28,296 nucleotides of DNA from Chara braunii (Eukaryota; Streptophyta; Charophyceae; Charales; Characeae), in assembly GCA_003427395.1 (NCBI GenBank), contig BFEA01000174.1, positions 2,511,244-2,539,539 on the forward strand, given 5' to 3'. Shown piece after piece: positions 19,406-28,296 of the stretch (the stretch's first letter is position 1; each line of letters opens with the position of its first letter). The notes beneath the pieces are model-generated. The model saw nothing but the letters and a program-made list of their open reading frames with translations, was not told the DNA's origin and made no database searches. A program made the translations under genes and the position numbers.

Positions 19406-19919
19406 ACAAAATAAATTAAATAATGCAAATCCCTTCTTGTTGTGTGTGTCCGGCTTCGAGCGAGACCCTTCAATTGCGGTCTTCGCCGGTCCCCGGTCTT
19501 AGGAATCTTTTATTTTGATTCGGAATAGCAGAAGATCATGTAAATAATAATCACAAAGTTATGGTGTGTCATGCATGCATCAATTTTCTAGTTTACTGAT
19601 TTTGAGAATTGTGACAGAATTATCCACGAATGCAATCATCAAGCAAGAACAATGCAAGAAGCATGACCGACTGACTCGAGGAATGACAAGAACAAAGTCA
19701 GATGAGGGAAGAACGAAAACTCATAATAATCTCAGAAAGTACATATGGAAAAGAACATGGCCAGCACAAATCTTGAGTCCTCGCTCATCCCTCTGGGTCA
19801 CTCTCTCAGTCTCGTTTAGCTGTGCGTTTCCTGTGTCTCGAACCATGTCCTCGTACCTTCTGAGTCTGTGGCCTCTGGATATAGAGCCACCTGGAACCTG
19901 CAAGCTCTGAGCATTTCCA
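19406..19919. other. Gene-free stretch
   Basis: AT-rich just after 19405 (several AATAAA/AATTAAA strings, possible polyadenylation signals for a plus-strand transcript). After that I see no gene or repeat. Confidence 0.5.
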
Positions 19920-20468
19920 TCAAAGTCCCATAATTTGGAAGTCAACCATAGCAGAAAATTCCTCCCATAGAGTAGGGAGATATGGCTGAGAGAAAATGCC
20001 CCTTCTGAGGTGCAGGAACTCAGAAGGTTCGGTCATTGCCTCGTAGTCTATCGTTGCAGGAGAGATGTACCTTTTTGCCAGATCAATCAAGTCGCCCCAG
20101 TGAGAACCGTCTATGAGAGTAAAAGGTACTGGAGGCCTGGGATAGTCAGAGAAGAGCTTTGGTCCGAAGCTGCGAATCAGCTTGGTACCGCTTTCGTCGA
20201 GCTCTCTCTTTCTCTCTTCCAGGTACCCGGCTGCTGCAGTCCAAACTGAGTTGAGATGCTCATGGTTCTCCTTCCCTTTCCTCACATAGGGCCTCAAGTC
20301 ATGAATTGTTCCTCCAGCGAACGCAGTGTGAACCACGAAGATGGATAGCTCGTCCTGTCTGAAGCGAACTGCGCTGACATACTGATACCGAAAGGAGTCC
20401 TTAGAAGCAACTTGGTTGAGGCTGAAAAGGACGGCCTCCAGGACTGGAAACGACTGTACTAGACTCAT
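19920..20468 (-). CDS. Hypothetical protein, 182 aa
   Basis: This is an uninterrupted minus-strand frame from ATG at 20468 to a stop at 19920. An in-frame TGA 18 nt upstream makes this ATG the first possible start. The protein has a balanced, globular-looking composition (FVVHTAFAGGTIHDLRPYV; FTLIDGSHWGDLIDLAKRY; SEFLHLRRGIFSQPYLPTL), with no signal peptide, membrane segment or cysteine cluster. I recognise no family. The neighbouring minus-strand frames at 20557-21071 lie 88 bp upstream and may be part of the same gene, spliced, or of the same compact element. It is the most gene-like unit outside the retrotransposon. Whether it is a host gene, a viral relic or a transposon gene cannot be told from sequence alone. 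Confidence 0.55.
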   Translation of the reverse strand: MSLVQSFPVLEAVLFSLNQVASKDSFRYQYVSAVRFRQDELSIFVVHTAFAGGTIHDLRPYVRKGKENHEHLNSVWTAAAGYLEERKRELDESGTKLIRSFGPKLFSDYPRPPVPFTLIDGSHWGDLIDLAKRYISPATIDYEAMTEPSEFLHLRRGIFSQPYLPTLWEEFSAMVDFQIMGL

Positions 20469-20556
20469 GTGATGGATAAATTTTCAGCCGGTTTTTCTTG
20501 ATGACTTTCTCAGCGTGTACAACACCACTGGATGATGTGTTCGGGCTCCCTACTTG

Positions 20557-21071
20557 CTAATCGGACTCTGATGGCTCGACGTTTTCTCTGGTTGACGATT
20601 GGTTCTGACCAGGAGTCTCAGATCTGATGACTGAGTATTGATTGGATGCCAAGCGAGCGCTGGCTGAGAACTGATTGAATGTTGTCTGAATGTTTGTCTG
20701 ATATATTGTGTTACCAAATCGCTGACCCACACGGTATTGTGCCGAAGAAAAACTGCAAGTTGTTGACGCTTGCCGGTTCAAGTGCTGGCGGTGTTTCAGA
20801 GAAAATAACACAGGCGCTGCTGAATTTACGCGAGTCGTGCCTTGGCCTGTTCCACAGTTTCTAATAAAGACCCAGTGTTGTGCAATTTGCCTTTATAGTC
20901 ATAGAAATAAAGTACGTACTCAATAAGTTTCCTCTCACTGGCCATCCGAACTGCATGCTCTCTTTGGGTTTGCTGATGCAATGTCGTATCTAAGCACACC
21001 TCTTCTTCCCATCCCTCACTCTTGTTTCTGACTAGTGTACACTTCAACACTAGAATCTCATCATCCCCCAT
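20557..21071 (-). CDS. Hypothetical protein in two frames (spliced or broken)
   Basis: ATG at 21071 sits in a favourable context (GGAACTATGG) and opens an 81-codon frame (MGDDEILVLKCTLVRNKSE; ERKLIEYVLYFYDYKGKL) ending at 20826. A second frame, shifted by one, continues from about 20830 to TAG at 20557 with Gln/Ser/Thr/Asn-rich sequence (RFGNTIYQTNIQTTFNQFSA; TPGQNQSSTRENVEPSESD). Either a single-base frameshift or a roughly 75-nt intron (GTAAAT at about 20829 to TTGCAG near 20755, which would join the frames) could link them. No domain is recognised. The first part is compact and acidic/basic mixed; the second looks disordered. Confidence 0.4.
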
Positions 21072-24000
21072 AGTTCCTGCAGGCGTGCCGATAATTTTTA
21101 GGGTCTGTCAGGGGGGAATGTCAAAGTTAAACTGAGACGTCTGTGGATTTCAGGTTATCAATCGCATTACCAAAGTCCCTCAGCTAGCAGCTATTCATTG
21201 ACGTTCTGCCTCAGCGGTTACGTGCTCTGAACCGGCCAAAGTTGGAGGTACCTGTATGGTTCCATGCTTGGTGCTCCATGCTGGCAGACCCTCCTTGATA
21301 TTTTGCTCTTAGTGCACGACAACTCGTTCGGAAGTGTGCGAGATCTCAGATTCATCCAACACAGTGATTTGACAGGTCCTTCACTCACGTACTAAGAGGA
21401 AACGCAGCGCTCTAGGGCCCGATGATTCATGGACTAGCGCCAGGTTGTGACATTCCCTTAGCTGGCGGGTCCCGTCTTGACGACGCTTAAACCCCTTTTT
21501 AATGAAACTCACCCAGCCAATATGCACACAATTTTTCTAAGTATCCACACCTAACTGATATTCAGATCTAGAGCTAAAATTGATCTCTTGCCCACTCCTA
21601 CGGGTAGGTTGGCCTGTGCATACAGTATAAGGTAACCCATAGCCATCAAACAAACTCAACACATATATCTCACAAAATGTTGTTCATCGTGCTATGAGCC
21701 AGGAACTGCACGGATCACAACTTTTTCGCTCACTAGCCTTTGAGAAGATAGACGGCCCGGATCATGCAAGTCCTGGGTCCGAGGAATGTTGAGTACAATG
21801 TCGACTGGGTAGTGGGAAAATGAGCTTCCCTTTTGCCAGTCCCAACTTGGTGATTATCCAGCGGCCGGACAGTCAGGCACTGTCCCAATCGGAGGATTGA
21901 TCACCTCACGACTAAACAGTTTGACGTGATACCAGTCACGGAGTCTCACTAGACTGGGGACATGACCTTAACTTATGTGTTTTGGCCAATGAGTAAAACA
22001 AGTAGTGGCAGCCTACTGTCGTGAGCACAACAGGATGCAGGGGGGGGGGCTTTTGGGAGTAATTTTGTCTGTAAGAAAACCCAACGCGTCATTGGCACAG
22101 CTTCGGTCTGACACATAACGCGAAGTCTGACTTTCACAAGATTGTTAAAACGCTGCTCACTCAAAATCACCCGAAAATGTCACATTGCCATGTCACTCTC
22201 GTATACCTCTTTAATCTGCGAAGAAATACATTTTCAATCACTTTACCCTTCTTCTTTTACTCATATAAACTAAACAGGGGCATTGCCTAATCAACGACTG
22301 ACCCCAGTAAAAGAGTAGCTAGTCTCCGTCAAGCAAGTACTTGTCCAACAGATAGGCAACTTTCCTTAGCATCGCTCCCCTTTTGCGAGACATAGAGGAG
22401 CAAGCACTAAGAGGAAAGGTTGTCATAGTCGTTGAACCTCTCTGGCATTGCAAGAAGGAGAAAAGCACTTGACAGAGTACAAAATGACAGAATGATAATC
22501 AGCACCTACACACGAGAGGGGGTCTATACAAGATCAAAGCCAATCCAATGGATCTCACCTTCGTCTCATGTGTTACAGACATTGCCAGCGACAAACACAC
22601 TGTTTCCTCTCCAACATTTTAACAAGTGTAGGGACAGTTATTCAAGCTTTTTCGAAAAATGCTTAGACGAGGCCACTAATTAGCGACTCCATCGATCCCT
22701 GACGACGACACTCATACATACTTAACTGTTACTGCTCCTTTGCTTCCCTTGTTAACACTCTGTCGTAACATCCCTCCAATATTAATAGCAACTGGCGCAT
22801 AAAGCTCATACCCACTTCCGTTGCATACCTCTTTCATTCAATCCCTCTGCTTGGTTTCAATCAGCGAACTCACCTATCAATGGTCATTTCTCCCCATCCA
22901 TAACTTTTGGACAACTCTTGATAGTCAGTGGCCTACCGTAGTGTAATCGGACTGAGGGCTGACCGTACTCAGTGGAAATAACGACGAATAGCGACCCCGC
23001 TCAGATATGTACGATGCTCAGAATACGAGTAAACTCAGAGTTTCCTCAAGAGGCTTCATACCTGCCACTCGCAAAAGGAGAAAGTAAAGAAAGGAACGAC
23101 TGATGTAGAACGGGGCCGAAGAGTAGAGACGAACCAACATCAAGATTGAGGCACACCAGGCTAGAGAGCAGGCTGGATAAAAAAAGGGCGTTTATCGAGC
23201 CTTGTCCTGCCGGCGCTGTTCTCAAATGAAAGTCCCCCCGCCCCTTCTTTGCTAAACAGAGATTACTGCTCGTGTCTTCTCTCAGCGCGTCCAATTCTCT
23301 GCTATCAGTTTCGCTGCTACTACAAGTAAAAAGCCTTCTTACCAACAAGATTGAAGGACCACTTGAGCACCACTCTCCGCGTTTCATTAACAAAATCACT
23401 CTCTTGCATATCAATTCTCTCCGCTTTTGCGATGCCCCCCCCCAGACGGGTCATTGTTCAGTATCGTCTAGAAGGTTTGGACAGTAATTGCGAGTTGAAA
23501 TCTTCTTGAGAGCTAAGTATAACGTGCCTATTTGCGTTCTCGAAAGTAGTGACTCAGACTAGAAGAGAAGCGCCGACTCCAAAGGGTCTTTACAATCTTC
23601 CTTTTTCCAGGATAATCACTAGTGACTACTATACATGTGTCACCGTTTCCAGAGTCAGGAGATCACGCCCACTGCGCACAGAGGCGATACCCTGCACGCG
23701 CCTCAGACTCAGTTACTCTACAGAAAATGGAGGACGACACAACTCGCTAGAACTGACTGCAATGATAAGGCGGGAAACCATCCATACGAGTAGTGACACT
23801 CGCTCAAGATCACCTTCGCAGCGTTGTCATGCATCTGGCATCTTCCACCTACTTATACTCAGACCTCCTCCCCTTCATTGTCGCGAAGTCCCCTGTCGTG
23901 AATGTTGACGTCAACAGAGGGCCGTGCTCGTAACTCTCGTCATCCCTCTCTCCTTCTCGGTTGTCATTCTTGTCATCTCCCTCGCGATGTTGTCACGGGA

Positions 24001-24584
24001 CTACCTTCATGGGCTCATCAGCCCAACTGCTCACCCTCTCTCTCTTGACCGTCGCGTGCACTATTCTCATAGCTGCCTCATTTTTGTTTTGCCAACGCGC
24101 TTCCTCTCTACCATCACCGCACCAAGGATGACGAACAGTAGCCAACTTACGAAGGGCAGTAGGACAACCTTGTGATGCCATCAATCAACAACTCTCGAGT
24201 ACATGGAATGCATACGAAGTCTAGCTTCCTCTCTCCCTCGCATGCTCACACACGCTTTGAGTAGCTGACCACCCCCGTGTAACCATGCATTGTCCGCATG
24301 CTGTACATGCGTAGTGACGCCTCCTTGCCTGACCGTTTTTGGAAGGTTGAGGCACAGATCACACTCTCGCGGTACTCCGGAGATGGAAGACGAGGTGACC
24401 CTTGAACCAAGCCTCACTCAGGGTCCACGAAGAAGAAGATAATTCCCCGTTCCTGGCCAGTCGAGGTTGACGTTCATCCCAGCTCACCGTCGTCTTGGGG
24501 TCTTGTCTGCGTGAGCATTGACTATTTTTTATCGCTACCGCCCGTGTGTCTCTCCTTCTCTCTGTTGAGTCCCACGTTCCATGT
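21072..24584. other. Long stretch without supported genes
   Basis: Only short frames (under about 125 codons) occur, on both strands, with no recognisable protein features. Homopolymers G10 (22040-22049) and C9 (23435-23443) are visible. No LTRs, tRNA, satellite or conserved hairpin family was noticed. Confidence 0.5.
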
Positions 24585-24974
24585 CTAGTGGTCCCGGCCT
24601 CCCCATCGTGAGTCGGCCTCTGGGCCACTGTCCACGGGCTCTGTGTATGGGTGGTCCCGACGCCTCTGGTCTAGCTTGTGCCAAGTTTGGGTCTCCGCGT
24701 TCAAATCACTGGCTTCACTCTCAGCCTCCGTGTCCCGATCCAAATGTTGCTGCTCCCTCTCTATCGTATCCGTTGAAGTATTTGTCTCTAGGTACGATAT
24801 GGTCACTTTCAGCTCATCTGTGACCCCATCCCGTCTGCACCTTCTCTCTGGGCGGTCCCTAGCCTCAGTAATCGTCATTTGCAGGTCTGGGTCCGCCCTC
24901 ATCTCTCCCTCTTTTCCCCCCTCTACATTTATTCTCAACTTCGCCTTTCGCCTGCCGTAGTTGTAGTCCAGCAC
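24585..24974 (-). CDS. Weak coding candidate, hydrophilic 129-aa frame
   Basis: This minus-strand frame is rich in Asp, Glu, Arg and Thr (ARDRPERRCRRDGVTDELKV; TNTSTDTIEREQQHLDRDTE), with a helical, possibly coiled-coil character like some retroelement Gag N-termini. There is no catalytic motif, no neighbour of known function, and an overlapping frame (24865-25170) on the same strand. The first codon taken may not be the true start. It may be a fragment of a decayed element or a chance frame. Confidence 0.2.
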   Translation of the reverse strand: MLDYNYGRRKAKLRINVEGGKEGEMRADPDLQMTITEARDRPERRCRRDGVTDELKVTISYLETNTSTDTIEREQQHLDRDTEAESEASDLNAETQTWHKLDQRRRDHPYTEPVDSGPEADSRWGGRDH

Positions 24975-26107
24975 AGTAGTTACTGTAGGCCCATCCCAAC
25001 ATCCGGTCCCATCTGCAGAGGGATTGGATGCACCTCGGCCTATAGCCGTTGTTGGGCCAACCCCCGGTAGACTTTCGAGCCTTAGTCGACCCCACTGTGG
25101 GTCCCAGTTGGCTCGGCCCGCCCACGGTCATGCTCAGGGCGCGGGCCATTCGTCCCAAGGTCACCCGCACCTAGTGCTTTGAGATGGATGGGGGTGGGCC
25201 ATCGCGCGAGAGAGCTTTGACATTGGGGATGTAGCTCAGCCCTCACGCTGGGTGGTAGTCTTGCTGGTCATTCGGTCAATGCTGATTTTTTTTTAGTCTT
25301 AGTTATGTTCTCAGGCAATTGCTCCTTTCAATACACAGGCAGTCCAGGGGGCTTTTTGAGTGTTTCTCTTCTCTTGTGCGCAGGCTAAGCGTCATCCTTA
25401 GGCCGCGCACCATTTCCCTAAGCATCGTAATCCCCCGGCGTCATCGGGGTGAGGCGAAGTCGTCCTCCCCCTCGCCTCTACGCACCCATCAAGTCTCGTA
25501 TTTCTCATTCAACCCTATTGACGTTGACCCTTTAGTCTTTTCAGGGCCTTTACACGCATGCACACACACCTTCACATTTCTCTTGACAAGGTTGCACTCC
25601 ATTTCCTCATTTACACCCGAAGTCTCAAACGCAAAGGTCATTTCCATGGGTTGGCTTTTATGCTAAGGGTCCCATAGCCCCTTTGCCCCTCTTCCCTTTT
25701 CCTTTGGAAGCCCGGTTCCTCCCGGCCCAATCCCGCTCAAGGCATCCTTAGCCTTCACTTACCTGCACAATCCCACACAAGGCAAAGATTCATACAATCC
25801 CCCGTTGGGGGTCAACACATAGCCCTTCCCACATGCCTATCTTTCCATGCTCTTTGGCTGTTTCTTTATCCCCTTTCTTTGCTCAATCAGCCCATCCTCT
25901 TCTCATAGTCATGCAGTCGGGGAAATGGTTGAGTCAAACTGACCTCGCTTCAACTTGTACTTTTTTCCGGATTCTGTCTCTTTCCCACTCTTTCAAACGT
26001 CCTTTCTTTTGCCTTCCTAGTGGCACAAGGGACCGACTACCCTCCCTTGTCCTCTTTCTCCACCAAGTGAGGTCTGATTTCGTTTACCGTTCGCACCCTG
26101 GCAATGT
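24975..26107. other. Gene-free stretch
   Basis: GC-rich then pyrimidine-rich DNA. 25225-25239 (GGGGATGTAGCTCAG) equals the first 15 bases typical of plant tRNA-Ala, including most of the A box, but no matching remainder or B box follows. Nothing else is recognisable. Confidence 0.5.
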
Positions 26108-26293
26108 AACAAGTGAGGGGAGAAGGGTTAGTCATATGCCAAGTGAGGGGAGGGGAGAGAGAGGCGGCAAGGTGAAGAGGGGGAGAAGGAGAGAAAGAAT
26201 GGGAAAGAGGGAGGAGAAAGAGAGAGAGAAAGAGTGGGAGAGAGAGAGAGAGAAAAGAGAGAGAGAGAGAGAAAGAGAGAAAGAAAAAAAAAA

Positions 26294-26342
<49 letters not shown>

Positions 26343-26400
26343 AAGAATTAAAGAAAGAGGAAAAAAAAAAAAAAAAAAAGAGAAAGAGAGAGAGAAGAGA
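26108..26400. repeat. GA/A-rich simple sequence
   Basis: A purine block containing A19 (26284-26302), an uninterrupted GA run (26303-26341) and a second A19 (26361-26379). Open frames across it (Arg/Glu/Lys or Ser/Leu/Phe only) are artefacts. The A and GA tract lengths should be treated as uncertain. Confidence 0.93.
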
Positions 26401-26458
26401 TTTTTAATCCTAATCAAGTCATCACCCCGTAGTAGCAGCCAAATGTCGGTCACCCATC

Positions 26459-28296
26459 CCATAGTGGAAGATCAACTAAGCATGAACCGGAATACCACAA
26501 TACATATGATTTTGACAATGAGAGATTAAGGAGTACATCCACATGTAAGAAGGAGCGACTAAATACGACCGGAACACTACAACACACATGAACTCAACAA
26601 TGGGAAGCTAGAACTAGTGAAAAGCACATGCACATAGGGGAAAGATCAACTAAGTAGGAACCGGAACATCACAACACACACGAACTTGACAATGAGAAGC
26701 TAGAACTGGTGAAAAGCACATGCACATAGAGGTGAGATCAACCAAGTATGAACCGGAACATCACAACACATATGAACTTGACAATGAGCTATTTGTCTAG
26801 TGAAGGACACATGCACATAGATGAGAGAATCTAAGTATGAACCGGAACATCACAACACACACGAACTTGGGATATTTGAACTAGTGAAGGACACATGCAC
26901 ATAGAGGAGAGATCAACTAAGTATGAACCGGATCATCACCACACACATGAGCTTGACAATGAGAGGCTAGAACTAGTGAAGGGCACGCACATGAAGGAGA
27001 GATCAACTAAGTATAAACCGGAACATCACAACATACACGAACTCAACAATGAGAAGCGAGAACTAGTGAAAAGCACATGCACATAGGGAAAGATCAACTA
27101 AGTAGGAACCGGAACATCACAACACACATGAACTTGACAATGAGAAGCTAGAACTAGTGAAAGGCACATGCACATAGAGGAGAGATCAACTAAGAAGGAA
27201 CCGGTACATCACAACATACATGAACTTGACAATGGGATACTTGAACTAGTAAAGGACACATGCATACGGAGGAAAGATCAACTAAGTAGGAACCGGAACC
27301 TCACAACACACATGAACTTGATAATGAGAAGCTAGAACTAGTGAACGACACATGCACATAGAGGAGAGAGAAACTAAGTAGGAACCGGAACATCACAACA
27401 CACATGAACTTGACACTGAGATGCTATACTAGTGAACGACACATGCACATAGAAGGAGAGATCAACTAAGAAGGAACCGGTACATCACAATATACATGAA
27501 CTTGACAATGAGATACTTGAACTAGTGAAGGACACATCCACATGAAGGAAAGATCAACTAAATAGGAACCGGAACATCACAACACACATGAACTTGACAA
27601 TAAGATGCTAGACTAGTGAACGGCACATGCACATAGAAGGAGAGATCAACTAAGAAGGAACCGGAACATCACAACATGTATGACCTTGTCAATGAGATAC
27701 TTGAACTAGCGAAGGACACATGCACATGGAGGAAAGATCAACTAAGTAGGAACCGGAACATCACAACACGCATGAACATGACAATGAGATGCTAGACTAG
27801 TGAACGACACATGCACGTGGAGGAGAGACTAACTAAGTATGAACCGGAACATCAAAACATACATGAACTTGGCTACGGGAGGCTAGAACTCGTGAAAAGC
27901 ACATGCACATGAAGGGGAGATCAACTAAGTATGCACCCGATCATCATAATATACATGAACTCGACAATGAGATACTTGAACTAGTGAAGGACATATGCAC
28001 ATGGAGGAAAAATCAACTAAGTAGGAACCGAAACATCACAACACATATGAACTTGACAATGAGATGCTTGACTAGTGAACGACACATGCTCATAGAGGAG
28101 AGATCAACCAAGTATGAACCAGGACATCACAACACACATGAACTTGACAACGAGGAGATAGAACTAGTGAAAGGCACATGCACATGGAGGAGAGATCAAC
28201 CAAGTAGGAACCGGAACATCACAACACATATGAACTTGACAATGATGAGATAGAACTAGTGAAAGGCACTTGCACATGGAGGAGAGATCAACTAAG
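26459..28296. repeat. 92-bp satellite array
   Basis: Twenty units and part of a twenty-first run to the window edge. They are recognised by GATCAACTAAG at about 26470, 26644, 26736, 26911, 27001, 27092, 27184, 27276, 27460, 27552, 27644, 27736, 27919, 28102, 28194 and 28286, with variants between. The period is 92 bp in the right half and 84-92 bp in the left half. A shared core reads GAACCGGAACATCACAACA. From about 27184 on, two tail types (GATACTTGAACTAGTGAAGG and GATGCTAGACTAGTGAAC) often alternate, giving a 184-bp dimer. Units are not a multiple of three, and frames through them are not genes. Confidence 0.96.

Noticed and set aside
25225-25239. tRNA-Ala 5' end
   Set aside because: Only the first 15 bases match; the anticodon arm, T arm and acceptor partner are missing, so at most it is a tiny relic or chance.
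25833-26351. 172-codon plus-strand frame ending in Arg/Glu/Lys repeats
   Set aside because: The second half is GA/A simple sequence and the first half shows no domain.
27903-28253. 116-codon plus-strand frame with His/Asn/Glu repeats
   Set aside because: It is a translation of 92-bp satellite units, whose length is not a multiple of three.

Overview
The window reads as nuclear, repeat-dominated DNA of a eukaryote, most plausibly a plant-lineage (streptophyte) genome. The main evidence is a decayed chromodomain-bearing Ty3/gypsy LTR retrotransposon (chromovirus) whose primer-binding site resembles the 3' end of initiator tRNA-Met. Microsatellites, minisatellites and a long 92-bp satellite surround it, and no gene of recognisable host function is present. 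The Gag style reminds me of charophyte algae, but I cannot verify that. There are no bacterial-type genes, rRNAs or CRISPR arrays.

Layout. 1-402 is a GC-rich 46-bp minisatellite, followed to 1671 by purine-rich DNA with a (GA)19 tract. 1672-10090 is one LTR retrotransposon on the minus strand: 5' LTR 9548-10090, primer-binding site 9533-9544, leader, gag (8496 down to 6462), protease-RT-RNase H-integrase-chromodomain (about 6240 down to 2807), 3' UTR, and 3' LTR 1672-2215. The LTRs are about 93% identical by eye. Gag and pol carry several in-frame stops and frameshifts, so this copy cannot encode its proteins, and no target-site duplication is visible.

10091 to about 19150 has no convincing gene but is unusually rich in short-loop hairpins. 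Several lie in degenerate repeats where the stem sequence changes between copies while pairing is kept. The clearest case is 14207-14842: seven hairpins, plus two related ones, share a loop core (consensus CCTRAACTTAYAGAA) but have different, matching stems. A 122-bp repeat (13340-13740) and a third family (16.6-17.1 kb) behave the same way. At 19032-19112 a tRNA-like four-way junction can be drawn. This hairpin island is the best candidate here for an undescribed element or structured RNA.

19211-19352 holds an assembly artefact: a 38-bp palindrome identical to two abutted Tn5/Nextera mosaic ends, flanked by a 52-bp exact direct repeat. It interrupts a short open frame without shifting it. 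On the minus strand, 19920-20468 (182 aa) and 20557-21071 (two overlapping frames) look coding but match no family I recognise. 21072-26107 holds one weak coding candidate and otherwise nothing clear. 26108-26400 is GA/A-rich simple sequence, and from 26459 to the end runs a 92-bp satellite with a partly dimeric arrangement.

The retrotransposon parts belong together as one dead element. No functional link can be shown between it, the hairpin island and the unknown ORFs.
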